From Anaerotignum neopropionicum (lineage in GTDB: Bacteria > Bacillota > Clostridia > Lachnospirales > Anaerotignaceae), in the NCBI RefSeq assembly GCF_001571775.1, contig NZ_LRVM01000001.1, positions 558,001 through 622,000 on the forward strand: a stretch of DNA of 64,000 bases, given 5' to 3'. The notes below the pieces were generated by a model, which saw nothing but the letters and a program-made list of their open reading frames with translations, was not told the DNA's origin and ran no database searches. Positions 30,685 to 40,280 of the stretch are shown here, one piece after another. Position 1 is the stretch's first letter, and every line of letters begins with the position of its first letter. A program made the translations under genes and the position numbers.

Positions 30685-31250
30685 CAGAAAAAGAATTTTT
30701 TGATTTTATCCATATTGCAGAAAATTTAAAAAATAATACAAGGCATTCCGTAACCAGCACAGGAAGAGCTGAAAGTGTGGCGGAGCATAGCTGGCGTGTG
30801 TCGCTGATGGCTTTATTGCTGGAGGATGAAATTGCCGATGTCGATTTTAACAAAATTATTCGTATGTGTATCCTCCACGATCTGGGGGAGGCCATAACAG
30901 GAGATATTCCCTCGTTTTTAAAAACGGAGGCTGATTCTGCTTATGAGGATCAGATGGTTTTTGGGCTAATGGATACCCTCCCTCAGCCCCAAAGGGATAA
31001 ATTTAAGGCGTTATTTGAAGAGATGTTGACATTGGTAACAAAAGAGGCTAAAATTTATAAAGCTTTGGATAAGCTGGAGGCGGTGATTCAACATAATGAA
31101 GCACCCATTTCCAGTTGGCTGCCTTTGGAATATGAGCTGAATCAAACCTATGGGACAGAGGAGGCAAAAAAGGCAGATGACGTGTTGCAGCGCCTGCGTT
31201 TGGCGGCAATTGAGGCAACGAAAAGAAAAATAAAAACAGAATGCCCTTAA
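30681..31250 (+). CDS. HD-domain phosphohydrolase, YfbR/HDDC2-like
   Basis: A 189-residue HD enzyme probably acting as a 5'-deoxynucleotidase. The HD metal ligands are H36 (AEHSW), H66/D67 (LHDLGE) and a later Asp near 126 (KALDKLEA), with E70 and AITGDIPSF as in YfbR/HDDC2. Coupling to tdk makes sense: one gene makes dTMP, the other can hydrolyse dNMPs, adjusting thymidylate pools. Start ATG 30681 follows AAAGGAGCTGG. Confidence 0.85.
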   Translation: MTEKEFFDFIHIAENLKNNTRHSVTSTGRAESVAEHSWRVSLMALLLEDEIADVDFNKIIRMCILHDLGEAITGDIPSFLKTEADSAYEDQMVFGLMDTLPQPQRDKFKALFEEMLTLVTKEAKIYKALDKLEAVIQHNEAPISSWLPLEYELNQTYGTEEAKKADDVLQRLRLAAIEATKRKIKTECP

Positions 31251-31277
31251 TCCCATGAATGGGGGAGATTGTATTTT

Positions 31278-32624
31278 ATGAAAAAGGTTGGATCGGGACG
31301 GCTGCGGCTGTCCAACTTACAAATTGTTGCTATTGGCTATTTTTGTGTATGCATGATTGGTACAATTTTATTACTTTTGCCTATTTCCGCGGTAAAGGGA
31401 AATACCACATTATTGCAAGCTATATTTACCGCCGTTTCTGCTTGCTGTGTAACGGGGCTTGTGTTGGTGGATACCAGTACACACTGGACTTTATTTGGCC
31501 AGCTTGTGATTATGATTTTAATCCAAATCGGCGGCTTGGGCTTTATGACAATTGGCATGCGGTTTATGCTGTTGGTGCGCCGTAGAATAAGCTTACGTGA
31601 GCGGGAGGTAATGGTGGAAAGCATTAATGCCTACCAGTTGGGAGGGATTATTCGTTTAACCCAAGAAATTGTTACCGGAACCTTGATTGTAGAAGGGATT
31701 GGTGCGGCGTTATTGGCAATTCGTTTTATTCCGGAATTTGGTTTGACAAAAGGCCTGTTTTACAGTGTGTTTCACGCTGTATCCGCTTTTTGCAACGCCG
31801 GCTTTGACTTGATGGGAATCAAAGAGCCTTTTTGTTCCTTAGTGCCTTATGCCAACGATTTTTTGATAAATTTTACAGTGATGGCATTAATTATTATTGG
31901 TGGTATCGGCTTTTTTATTTGGGAAGATTTATATAAGCATGGACTGCAATGGAAAAGATATTATTTGCACACAAAAGTTGTGTTGGCAACCACAGGTATT
32001 TTAATCTTTGGCGGTGCCCTGCTGTTTTTCATATTTGAACGTTCTGCAACAGGGGCGGAAATGCCCATGAAGGAACGCATGGTGTCAGCCTTGTTTCAGT
32101 CCGTTACTTGCAGGACGGCAGGCTTTAATACCATTGACACCGGAAGTATGAGTGAGGGAAGCAAGCTATTGTCAATACTTCTGATGTTTATTGGTGGCAG
32201 CCCCGGCTCAACGGCAGGTGGTATTAAGACAACAACGTGTGCTGCTTTTGTGCTATATATGATTTCCGGAGTGAGGCGAGAGGGAAGTGCAACTGTTTTT
32301 GGTAGAAGCCTTATGCCGGATGCGTTGGGAAGGGCCATTTCTATTTTTACAATTAACCTGGGGGTTGTTTTAATCGGGGCATTGATTCTTTGTGCTTTGC
32401 AGCCTTTTTCGGGGATAGATGCGATGTTTGAGGTGTTTTCAGCTATGGGAACGGTTGGATTGTCCACAGGCATTACAAGACAGCTAACAGCTGCTTCCGC
32501 TGGGGTAATAACATTGGTGATGTTTTTAGGCAGAGTGGGAAGTGTTTCCCTGGCATCGGCTTTATTGGAAAAAAAGGCAAAACCGCCCGTGACGTTACCT
32601 ACGGAGAAAATTATAATCGGATAA
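31278..32624 (+). CDS. ktrB: TrkH/KtrB potassium uptake channel subunit
   Basis: A 448-residue multi-pass membrane protein of the Trk/Ktr superfamily, forming the K+ (or Na+-coupled K+) permeation pathway. Four pore-loop-like segments are visible: CCVTGLVLVDTSTHWTLFGQ, SAFCNAGFDLMG, TCRTAGFNTIDTG and MGTVGLSTGITR, the TxG filter variants of the family, each followed by a helix. ATG 31278 follows GGGGGAG; an in-frame TTG just upstream is less likely. The RCK regulator follows 12 bp later. Confidence 0.92.
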   Translation: MKKVGSGRLRLSNLQIVAIGYFCVCMIGTILLLLPISAVKGNTTLLQAIFTAVSACCVTGLVLVDTSTHWTLFGQLVIMILIQIGGLGFMTIGMRFMLLVRRRISLREREVMVESINAYQLGGIIRLTQEIVTGTLIVEGIGAALLAIRFIPEFGLTKGLFYSVFHAVSAFCNAGFDLMGIKEPFCSLVPYANDFLINFTVMALIIIGGIGFFIWEDLYKHGLQWKRYYLHTKVVLATTGILIFGGALLFFIFERSATGAEMPMKERMVSALFQSVTCRTAGFNTIDTGSMSEGSKLLSILLMFIGGSPGSTAGGIKTTTCAAFVLYMISGVRREGSATVFGRSLMPDALGRAISIFTINLGVVLIGALILCALQPFSGIDAMFEVFSAMGTVGLSTGITRQLTAASAGVITLVMFLGRVGSVSLASALLEKKAKPPVTLPTEKIIIG

Positions 32625-32636
32625 AGGTGAGATGAT

Positions 32637-33281
32637 ATGAAATCTTTTTTAATCATTGGTATGGGGTCTTTCGGACATCATTTGTGTCGAAGCTTTGAGA
32701 GACAGGACTGTGAAATCATGATTGTTGATGAGAAACAGGAGAATCTTGAGGATATGCTTCCCTATGTTACCAGCGCAAAAATTGGGGACTGTACCAACCC
32801 GGACGTGCTGCGCAGTTTTGATGTTGCTTCCTTTGATGCGTGCTTTGTTTGTATGGGTACAAATTTTCAAAACAGTCTGCAAATTACCAGCTTGTTGAAG
32901 GAAATGGGCGCAAACAAGGTTTATAGTAAAGCAGATGAGGACATCCAAGCGAAGTTTTTGCTGCGTAATGGTGCGGATGAGGTCATTTATCCTGAAAAGA
33001 CGGGGGCGGATCGTGTTGCTGTTCGCGCAAGCTCCGACAATATTTTCGATTGCATTGAAATTTCCGATGACTTTTATATTATGGAGATCAAGCCCCGCCT
33101 GGAATGGGTCGGCAAAACCATAGGGGAATTGGATTTTAGAAGAAAGTATCATATGAATATTATGGCGACAAAAATAGGAGAGGAAATTTTTCCTATGCCT
33201 CGTATAGATTATACGTTCCATGCAGAAGAGCATCTGATGGTATTAGGCCATATTGATGATATTCAAAAAGTAATTAAATAA
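32637..33281 (+). CDS. ktrA: KtrA/TrkA RCK regulatory subunit
   Basis: A 214-residue cytoplasmic RCK protein: N-terminal NAD(H)/ATP-binding Rossmann domain (FLIIGMGSFGHHLCRSF, about 4-20; DEKQENLEDM) and a C-terminal RCK_C (TrkA_C) domain (about 135-214, FYIMEIKPRLEWVGKTIGELDFRRKY). It forms the gating ring on KtrB; in Firmicutes the RCK_C part often binds c-di-AMP. AAAGGTGAG precedes the ATG. Confidence 0.92.
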   Translation: MKSFLIIGMGSFGHHLCRSFERQDCEIMIVDEKQENLEDMLPYVTSAKIGDCTNPDVLRSFDVASFDACFVCMGTNFQNSLQITSLLKEMGANKVYSKADEDIQAKFLLRNGADEVIYPEKTGADRVAVRASSDNIFDCIEISDDFYIMEIKPRLEWVGKTIGELDFRRKYHMNIMATKIGEEIFPMPRIDYTFHAEEHLMVLGHIDDIQKVIK

Positions 33282-33447
33282 AAATGCCGCTGGATTTTTG
33301 GATGAAACAGTACACCTGTTTTTTAAGACTTTGATGGCTAATATTGGCGATATATTTACATTCAAAATTAGTAAAAGGTGAAAAAAAAACACATAATCAT
33401 GCAAGTTTTTCTAAAAATAACATAGAAAGCTTAAATCTTTGTTAAGA

Positions 33448-33485
33448 ACCCCCGAATGGGGCAAATTATCCTTGCCTACGGGGGT
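33448..33485 (+). promoter_or_regulatory. GC-rich hairpin in the secA leader
   Basis: Two nested stems, ACCCCCG (33448-33454) / CGGGGGT (33479-33485) and GGCAA (33460-33464) / TTGCC (33472-33476), about 75 nt before the secA ATG. There is no following U-run, so it is more like a regulatory or stability hairpin than a terminator. Confidence 0.6.
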
Positions 33486-33560
33486 ATTCTAATGTTAAAC
33501 TATGAGAATGTAATAGTCTGCCCGTTTTTGGGGCAGGAAGAAAGAATGAGGTGGACCATA

Positions 33561-36134
33561 ATGGGTTTTTTTGAAAAAATATTTGGCAGCTATAGCGACA
33601 AGGAAATTAAGCGTATTACGCCAATTCTGAAGAAGATCGAAGATCTGGCTCCTCAATATGAGAATTTGACAGATGAAGAATTGAGAGGAAAAACACAGGA
33701 ATTCAAAGACAGATTGGAAAAAGGCGAAACGCTGGATGATTTGCTGCCTGAAGCATATGCGGTTGTGCGTGAGGCGTCTTCACGCCCCCATGTATTAAAT
33801 ATGCGCCATTTCCCTGTGCAGTTAATGGGCGGTATCGTTATGCACCAGGGGCGTATTGCCGAAATGAGAACAGGTGAAGGTAAAACGTTGGTTGCAACCC
33901 TGCCTGCATATTTGAATGCGCTGGAGGGAAAAGGCGTTCACGTTGTAACGGTAAATGATTATCTTGCGCAGCGTGACTCCCAGTGGATGGGTGAAGTTTT
34001 CCGTTTCCTCGGCTTAACCGTAGGCTGTATTTTAAATAATATGGACAATGAAGATAGACGGGCGGCTTACGCTTGTGATATTACCTATGGTACCAATAAC
34101 GAATATGGCTTTGACTACCTGCGTGATAACATGGTAGTCAGAAAAGAAAGCATGGTACAAAGGGAGTTGCACTTTGCCATTATCGATGAGGTCGACTCTG
34201 TTTTGATTGACGAGGCGAGAACGCCGTTGATTATTTCCGGCAGTGGCTCAAAATCTACGGATTTGTACCGTGTTGCAGATCTTTTTGTGAAGCAATTGAA
34301 AAAGGGCCGTATTTTAAATGAAGAAGAGGCAATGAATCCCTTGCTTAGAGAAGAACTGCAAGAGGAAGGGGACTTTGTTTTGGATGAAAAAGCAAAGTCT
34401 GTTGTATTGACCCAGGAGGGTGTGGAAAAAGCGGAAAAATTCTTCTCCGTTGAGAACCTTTCTGACCCCGAAAACTTGGAATTGCAGCATCATATCAATA
34501 ATGCACTGAAGGCAAATTACAATATGCATTTAGATAAGGATTATGTGATTGCCGAGGGCGAAATTGTCATCGTTGATGAATTTACAGGCCGTATGATGCC
34601 CGGCAGACGCTATTCCGATGGCTTGCACCAGGCAATTGAGGCAAAGGAAAACGTACAGGTTAGAAGGGAAAGCAAAACCCTTGCAACCATTACCTTCCAG
34701 AATTACTTTAATAGATATAAGAAAAAATCGGGTATGACCGGTACCGCAAAAACAGAGGAAGAAGAATTCCGTAATATTTACGGTATGGACGTTGTGGAAA
34801 TCCCCACAAACAGACCTGTGCAAAGAAAGGATATGCAGGACGTTGTATATCGAACCGAGGCAGGGAAATTCCGTGCGGTGGTAAAGGATATAATGGAGGC
34901 CTATGAAAAGGGCCAGCCTGTTTTGGTGGGCACGGTAACCATTGATAAATCCGAGGAATTAAGCAAGCTTTTGAAAAGAGAGGGCATTAAGCATCAGGTT
35001 TTGAACGCAAAATATCATGCGCAGGAAGCGGAAATCGTTGCCCTTGCAGGACAGATGAATGCAGTAACCATTGCAACCAACATGGCAGGCCGTGGTACGG
35101 ATATTAAGCTGGGCGAGGGTGTTGCGGAAATCGGCGGCTTAAAAATTATCGGTACGGAAAGACACGAATCCAGACGTATTGATAATCAGCTGCGCGGCCG
35201 TTCCGGACGTCAGGGCGATCCCGGTGAGTCTCGTTTCTATATCTCCTTGGAGGACGATTTGATGCGTCTATTCGGCGCGGAAAAGACCATGAAGCTGGTG
35301 GATGCCATGGGAATGAGCGAGGATGACCCCATTGAAGCGGGAATGCTGACAAAGGCAATTGAAAATGCCCAAAAGAAGGTAGAGGGTAACAACTTTGCCA
35401 TCCGTAAGCATTTGCTGGAGTACGACCAGGTAATGAATGAGCAGCGTGAAATTATTTACGGTGAACGCCGCCGTGTATTATATGGTGAGGATTTGCGTGA
35501 CAGTATCATTGCTATGATTCGTCAGGTGGTGGAACGCTGTGTGAATACCCATATTTCCGATGAGCAGCTGCCTGAGGAATGGGATATGACTTCCTTCAGC
35601 GAGCATTTTGCCACAATTATTCCTGTGGGCAAAGTGAACATTAAGGATGAGGCTTTGGTACAAATGACCAAAGATAAATTAAAGGAAAATCTGACAAAGC
35701 TTGGGGAACAGCTTTATGCAATGAAGGAAAAGGAAATTGGCGAAGCAGAGCGTATGCGTGAGCTGGAGCGAGTAATCATGCTTCGTGTCATTGACCAGAA
35801 ATGGATGGATCATATTGATGAAATGGATCGTATGCGCCAAGGCATTGGTTTGCATGCATATGCCCAGAGAGATCCTTTGATGGAATATAAATTTGTTTCT
35901 TATGATATGTTTGAGGAATTAAGCAATAATATTCAAGAGGATACACTGAAAATTCTATATCGTATTCGCATCCAAACGGAGGTGAAGCGTGAAGAGGTTC
36001 AGCAGCCTATGTTTACAAATAAGGACGATTCGGCGGTAAAGCAGCCCAAAAAGCGCAGTGATGAAAAGGTTGGGCGTAATGATCCTTGCCCTTGCGGCAG
36101 TGGCAAGAAATATAAGCATTGCTGCGGCAGATAA
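33561..36134 (+). CDS. secA: Preprotein translocase ATPase SecA
   Basis: An 857-residue motor for Sec-dependent export. Seen: [20 protein letters not shown]-terminus, Walker [11 protein letters not shown] (about 103-112), [13 protein letters not shown], the preprotein cross-linking region (about 225-370), motif [13 protein letters not shown], the [13 protein letters not shown] motif VI, and the C-terminal SEC-C zinc motif [14 protein letters not shown]. The frame is open 35 codons further upstream through the hairpin, but ATG 33561 with GAGGTGG and the family N-terminus decide the start. Confidence 0.97.
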   Translation: MGFFEKIFGSYSDKEIKRITPILKKIEDLAPQYENLTDEELRGKTQEFKDRLEKGETLDDLLPEAYAVVREASSRPHVLNMRHFPVQLMGGIVMHQGRIAEMRTGEGKTLVATLPAYLNALEGKGVHVVTVNDYLAQRDSQWMGEVFRFLGLTVGCILNNMDNEDRRAAYACDITYGTNNEYGFDYLRDNMVVRKESMVQRELHFAIIDEVDSVLIDEARTPLIISGSGSKSTDLYRVADLFVKQLKKGRILNEEEAMNPLLREELQEEGDFVLDEKAKSVVLTQEGVEKAEKFFSVENLSDPENLELQHHINNALKANYNMHLDKDYVIAEGEIVIVDEFTGRMMPGRRYSDGLHQAIEAKENVQVRRESKTLATITFQNYFNRYKKKSGMTGTAKTEEEEFRNIYGMDVVEIPTNRPVQRKDMQDVVYRTEAGKFRAVVKDIMEAYEKGQPVLVGTVTIDKSEELSKLLKREGIKHQVLNAKYHAQEAEIVALAGQMNAVTIATNMAGRGTDIKLGEGVAEIGGLKIIGTERHESRRIDNQLRGRSGRQGDPGESRFYISLEDDLMRLFGAEKTMKLVDAMGMSEDDPIEAGMLTKAIENAQKKVEGNNFAIRKHLLEYDQVMNEQREIIYGERRRVLYGEDLRDSIIAMIRQVVERCVNTHISDEQLPEEWDMTSFSEHFATIIPVGKVNIKDEALVQMTKDKLKENLTKLGEQLYAMKEKEIGEAERMRELERVIMLRVIDQKWMDHIDEMDRMRQGIGLHAYAQRDPLMEYKFVSYDMFEELSNNIQEDTLKILYRIRIQTEVKREEVQQPMFTNKDDSAVKQPKKRSDEKVGRNDPCPCGSGKKYKHCCGR

Positions 36135-36153
36135 GAACGATTGGGGGGATGAT

Positions 36154-36768
36154 ATGAATAAAATCATAGAAATACCCTTTCCTATCCCCTTTTATACCCA
36201 AAGGGTGACGGAGGCAAGCTGGGAAAAAGACGGTTTTTCGGACTTTGAGGAAGGCTTAAACTGGGAAATGCGGGGGTGTGGCATTGCCTCCTTGCGGATG
36301 ATACTTGATGCTTTTTTGCAGCAAGAAGGAAAGCCTGCCTGTGAAGGACAAGGTGAAATGATACACAAGGGACTTTTGCAGGAAGCCTATAAACCCGGAG
36401 TTGGATGGATTCATCAAGGCCTTGCAAAAATGGCGGCGGAATACGGTCTTTTGGGCATTGCCCACCGGGAGAAAAACGCTCAGGATATTGCGATGGAAAT
36501 TTTGGAGGGAAGGCCCTGCATCATTTCTATTTCCCCTAGATTTGCCGGCGGAAAGCTTGACGAAAATGGGAATCCTTATGGCAAGGGCGGTCATTTGGTG
36601 GTAGCTTATGGCTGTGAGGTGGATGGGGAAGGAAAGCCTTTGGCTTTTCTGGTGCATCATCCTTCCTGTTTTTTGGAATATAATTGGCCGGCGCATTGGG
36701 CTTCTCTTGCGGAAGTTGAGGCGTCGTTTTCCGGAAATTATATTGTATTTGAAAAAGCCGAAAAATAA
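36154..36768 (+). CDS. Peptidase C39-like family protein
   Basis: A 204-residue cytoplasmic or wall-associated protein of the C39-like (papain-type) cysteine-peptidase fold. Candidate catalytic Cys is in MRGCGIASLRMILDA (about residue 39), and the His in GGHLVVAYGCEVDG (about residue 150). No signal peptide is seen. ATG 36154 follows GGGGGGATGAT, 20 bp after the secA stop; an earlier in-frame start lies inside secA. Substrate unknown. Confidence 0.7.
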   Translation: MNKIIEIPFPIPFYTQRVTEASWEKDGFSDFEEGLNWEMRGCGIASLRMILDAFLQQEGKPACEGQGEMIHKGLLQEAYKPGVGWIHQGLAKMAAEYGLLGIAHREKNAQDIAMEILEGRPCIISISPRFAGGKLDENGNPYGKGGHLVVAYGCEVDGEGKPLAFLVHHPSCFLEYNWPAHWASLAEVEASFSGNYIVFEKAEK

Positions 36769-36811
36769 TTTTGGATAAACAAATTGTTTCATAGAGCCTG
36801 AAGGTGAAGAC

Positions 36812-36962
36812 CGTGGGTTTTGGGTCAGGAATTTTGCACCGCAAAACCATCACTGTGTGATGGCAGCGTTTTCTTCGCTGTTCCACCCTGCACCCACTTG
36901 CTTTTTGAAAAAAGCAAGGCAAAAACTTTTACCCTAAACTGCATATACATGTGGTTTTAGAG
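36812..36962 (+). repeat. Intergenic repeat, partial relative (copy G)
   Basis: Shares the TTGCTTTTTGAAAAAAGCAA palindrome followed by ..GGCAAAAACTTTTA and a GCATAT/ATGTGG hairpin with the dispersed family; other parts differ (ATCACTGTGTGAT, AGCGTTTTCTTCGCT hairpins). The rest of 36769-37159 holds short tandem TTTGACCTTG units (about 37068-37118) and no gene. Confidence 0.55.
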
Positions 36963-37159
36963 TAAATAGCCGTACCGGCAAAAATGTATATTTTTGCATA
37001 TAAGGTTTAGGTCAATCTTTTTCAAAGGCTTGCAAGGTTCGGGACAGCGTCTCGAGAACTTGGTTTTGAACTTGTCTTTGACCTTGAACTTCATTTTGCC
37101 TTTGACCTTGTATTTTGCACAGAACTATATTTTTTTATTTTAAAGGAGTTGATTTTTAA

Positions 37160-38264
37160 ATGTTCGAATTAGAACAGATCCGTCTGGGGCTTTCTGCTTA
37201 CGACGAAAAATTAGAGGAAATGGGGGCTTCACTTTGACGTCGCTGGCGCAAAGGAGAAGATCACAGAATTAGAAGAGCTTTCCGCAGACCCCGAATTTTG
37301 GGGGAATTTGGAAAAAAGCCAAAAAACCTTGCAGCAGCTAAAAGCGCTGAAAACCAAGGTTAGTAAGTTTGAAACATTGGTTACTACCTATGAAGATATT
37401 CTTACCTTAATCGAAATGGGCATTGAGGAACAAGACGACAGCGTTTATGAAGAAGTAAAGGCAATGCGTGTTACCTTTGAAAAAGAGTATGAAGAGCTGC
37501 ATATCGCCACCATGCTGGATGGAGAATATGACCGTAATAATGCCATTGTCACTCTTCATGCGGGTACCGGCGGTACCGAAGCCTGCGATTGGACAAATAT
37601 GCTGTTTCGTATGTATAGCAAGTGGGCGGCAAAAGCCGGCTATGAGTTGGAAATTCTGGATATGCTTGACGGCGAAGAAGCCGGCTTGAAATCTGTTACC
37701 ATACAGGTAAACGGCGAAAATGCCTATGGCTACCTGAAATCCGAAAAAGGCATTCATCGTTTGGTTCGTGTTTCACCCTTTGACAGCTCAGGCAGACGAC
37801 ACACGTCCTTTGCCTCCTGCGATGTTATGCCGGAAATTGAAAACGATAATGAGATCGAAGTAAAGACGGATGATATTCGTATTGATACCTACCGTGCCAG
37901 TGGTGCTGGTGGTCAGCATATCAATAAAACCTCTTCGGCCATTCGTATTACCCACTTTCCAACGGGAACCGTGGTGCAATGCCAGGATGAAAGAAGTCAG
38001 TTTAGCAATAAGGAAAGAGCCTTTAAAATGCTCAAAAGCAAGCTCCTTGCCTTAAAAATTGAGGAGCAGATGCAAAAGCTTGCCCAAATTAGAGGGGACG
38101 TAAAGGAAATCGGCTGGGGCAGTCAGATTCGCTCTTATGTTTTTATGCCCTATACTATGGTAAAGGATCATCGTACAGGCGAGGAAACAGGCAACGTAGG
38201 TGCTGTTATGGATGGGGAAATCGATCCCTTTATCAGCGCATATCTTGCTTGGATTCATAGCTAA
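37160..38264 (+). CDS. prfB: Peptide chain release factor 2, with programmed +1 frameshift
   Basis: RF2 recognises UGA/UAA and triggers peptide release. Zero frame: ATG 37160 reads 25 codons to an in-frame TGA at 37235; translation then shifts +1 at CTT TGA C (37232-37238) and continues to 38264, giving 367 residues. The sequence after the shift (DVAGAKEKITELEELS...) joins the RF2 coiled coil. Codon-recognition SPF is at about 205-207 and the GGQ at about 250-252. A G5 run upstream provides the stimulatory Shine-Dalgarno element. AAAGGAG precedes the ATG. Standard autoregulation: low RF2 favours the shift. Confidence 0.97.
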
Positions 38265-38275
38265 AGGAGACAGTA

Positions 38276-39262
38276 TTGAAAGAGATCAGAATTACCAAAA
38301 ACGAGGAAAACCAAAGGCTGGATAAATTCCTGCTGAAATATATGAATAAGGCATCTAAAGCTTTTATTTATAAAATGCTGCGCAAAAAGCGCATCAAATA
38401 TAATGGAAAAAAAGCGGAAGGGAATGAGCTGCTCCGGGCGGGCGACTCCCTTTCGCTGTATCTTTCCGAAGAAACCATGACTTCTTTCATGGAGGAGAAA
38501 ATTCTTCCCGAAGCAAAACGTCATTTTGCTGTTATTTATGAGGATGATGACGTTCTTGCGGTGGCAAAGCCGGCAGGACTTTTGACTCATCCTGAAAAAA
38601 GTGAGGATAAGGATACGCTCATTGACCAAATTTTGTTTTATTTATATCAGAAAGGCCAATATGCGCCCTCCATGGAGAGTACCTTTACCCCTGCACTGTG
38701 CAACCGTTTGGATCGTAATACCAGTGGTATTGTTTTGGCGGGGAAAACCTTAAAGGGCGTGCAGAGCTTGAATGAAGCCATTCGCAGCCGTCAGGTGGAC
38801 AAGTACTATCTTACAATGGTTCGGGGTGAGGTAAAAGAGGCCGGTGAAATTTCCGCTTTTCTCTCCAAGGAGGAGGGGAAAAATCAGGTGCGTATCTCAA
38901 AGGAAGCGGGGATTCACGGAAAAGAAAGCATTACCCGCTACCGCCATCTAGCCTATCATAGTGGCTATACCCTTTTGGAAATTCACTTAATCACAGGAAA
39001 AACCCATCAAATTCGTGCTCATATGCAAGATATGGGGCATCCGGTTGTAGGAGATCGAAAATATGGAGATACCAAGGTAAATCAAGAGTTCAGACAGGTT
39101 TTTGGGCTGTCCAATCAATTTTTACATGGAGCAAGGCTTGTTTTTTCCGACACAAACGGTTCTTTAGGCTATTTAAAGGGAAAGACGCTCATTGCACCGT
39201 TACCGAAGGTATTTCAGCAGATTGTAGAGGATATTTTTGGGAAAAATGTAGAGTTGGAGTAA
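38276..39262 (+). CDS. RluC/RluD-type pseudouridine synthase
   Basis: A 328-residue RNA pseudouridine synthase: N-terminal S4 domain (ENQRLDKFLLKYMNKASKAFIYKMLRKKRI, about 11-40) and catalytic domain with VAKPAGLLTHPE, NRLDRNTSGIVL (catalytic D146) and GKTHQIRAHMQDMGHPVVGDRKYG. TTG start 38276 follows AAAGGAG and is 12 bp after the prfB stop. Target is likely 23S rRNA, site not determinable. Confidence 0.93.
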   Translation: MKEIRITKNEENQRLDKFLLKYMNKASKAFIYKMLRKKRIKYNGKKAEGNELLRAGDSLSLYLSEETMTSFMEEKILPEAKRHFAVIYEDDDVLAVAKPAGLLTHPEKSEDKDTLIDQILFYLYQKGQYAPSMESTFTPALCNRLDRNTSGIVLAGKTLKGVQSLNEAIRSRQVDKYYLTMVRGEVKEAGEISAFLSKEEGKNQVRISKEAGIHGKESITRYRHLAYHSGYTLLEIHLITGKTHQIRAHMQDMGHPVVGDRKYGDTKVNQEFRQVFGLSNQFLHGARLVFSDTNGSLGYLKGKTLIAPLPKVFQQIVEDIFGKNVELE

Positions 39263-39278
39263 CGAAGGAGGCGCAAAT

Positions 39279-40013
39279 ATGAAAGCCATTATTTTGGCGG
39301 CAGGCTATGCCACAAGGCTGTACCCTTTAACTGTGCATAAGTCTAAGGCTTTGCTTCCGATCAATAAAAAACCAATTATTGATTATATTATTGATGAAAT
39401 GAACCATGTAGATGGTTTGGATGAAATTTATGTGGTTACAAACAGCCGTTTTTATGAACAGTTTTTAGACTGGGCAAAAATGGTACACAGCAAGGTTCCT
39501 GTTTCTATTTTGGACGACGGAACGACGGATGACAGCAACAAACGTGGTGCCATCGGCGATATTGCTTTTGTCATTGATGAAAAGCAAATTGATGATGCGC
39601 TGATGGTCATTGCGGGGGATAATTTCTTTACCTATTCCTTAAAGGACTATGTTGACTTTTTCCATGAGAAAGACAGGGATTGTGTATGCGTAAAGGTTTG
39701 GGAAGATGAGGCATCCCTATCCCAATTTGGCATTGCTCTTTTGGATGAAAAGGGCATGGTTCTGGATATTGAGGAAAAACCAAGTCAGCCAAAGTCGAAT
39801 ACTGTTGTTTTTGCAACATACCTATATAAGCGGGAAACCGTACCCCTTTTTGCCACTTATTTGGCGGAGGGGAATAAACCCGATGCACCTGGAAATTTTC
39901 CAGCCTGGCTGTATCGCCAAAAGGAAGTGTATGCCTATACATTTACAGGAGAGTGCTACGATATTGGTACGCCCGAAAGCTATCGTGAGGTATGCGAAAT
40001 GTTTGAGGATTAG
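39279..40013 (+). CDS. Sugar-phosphate nucleotidyltransferase
   Basis: A 244-residue NTP-transferase: MKAIILAAGYATRLYPLT with KALLPINKKPIIDYII (nucleotide-binding signature and catalytic Lys), AGDNFF for metal binding, and VLDIEEKPSQPKSN. It resembles glucose-1-phosphate thymidylyltransferase (RfbA) without the C-terminal extension, or LicC-type cytidylyltransferase; substrate not determinable. AAGGAGG precedes the ATG, 16 bp after the synthase gene. Confidence 0.8.
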   Translation: MKAIILAAGYATRLYPLTVHKSKALLPINKKPIIDYIIDEMNHVDGLDEIYVVTNSRFYEQFLDWAKMVHSKVPVSILDDGTTDDSNKRGAIGDIAFVIDEKQIDDALMVIAGDNFFTYSLKDYVDFFHEKDRDCVCVKVWEDEASLSQFGIALLDEKGMVLDIEEKPSQPKSNTVVFATYLYKRETVPLFATYLAEGNKPDAPGNFPAWLYRQKEVYAYTFTGECYDIGTPESYREVCEMFED

Positions 40014-40141
40014 GGAAGTACTGATTCATTACAGATGCACAGCTGGTCGGTTTATTTTTCGTCTGTCGGCGTCAAAAAATGTTCTCGATCATCTGCACAC
40101 CTTTCATTAGATCACGTTTCCTTAAGTCCAATTCAATTGCG

Positions 40142-40232
40142 GCGGCTGACAAGGAAATAGCCGCTTGATGCTCTCCCGTAAGGAAGTAAAAAAACTTGCT
40201 TCTTTATGAGAGCGCGTCCCAGCGGTTTTTTT
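40142..40232 (+). promoter_or_regulatory. Candidate attenuator upstream of prmA
   Basis: Terminator form: CCGCT (40161-40165) / AGCGG (40221-40225) enclosing GCTCTC (40170-40175) / GAGAGC (40208-40213) and AGgAAGT / ACTTgCT, followed by T7 (40226-40232). Alternative form: GCGGCT (40142-40147) / AGCCGC (40159-40164), which uses the same CCGC bases and would disrupt the terminator. No known riboswitch or T-box core is seen. Confidence 0.5.
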
Positions 40233-40280
40233 GTTTTGATAAAGAATAAAGTTGAAAATGCATAAATAAGGAGAAAAACC

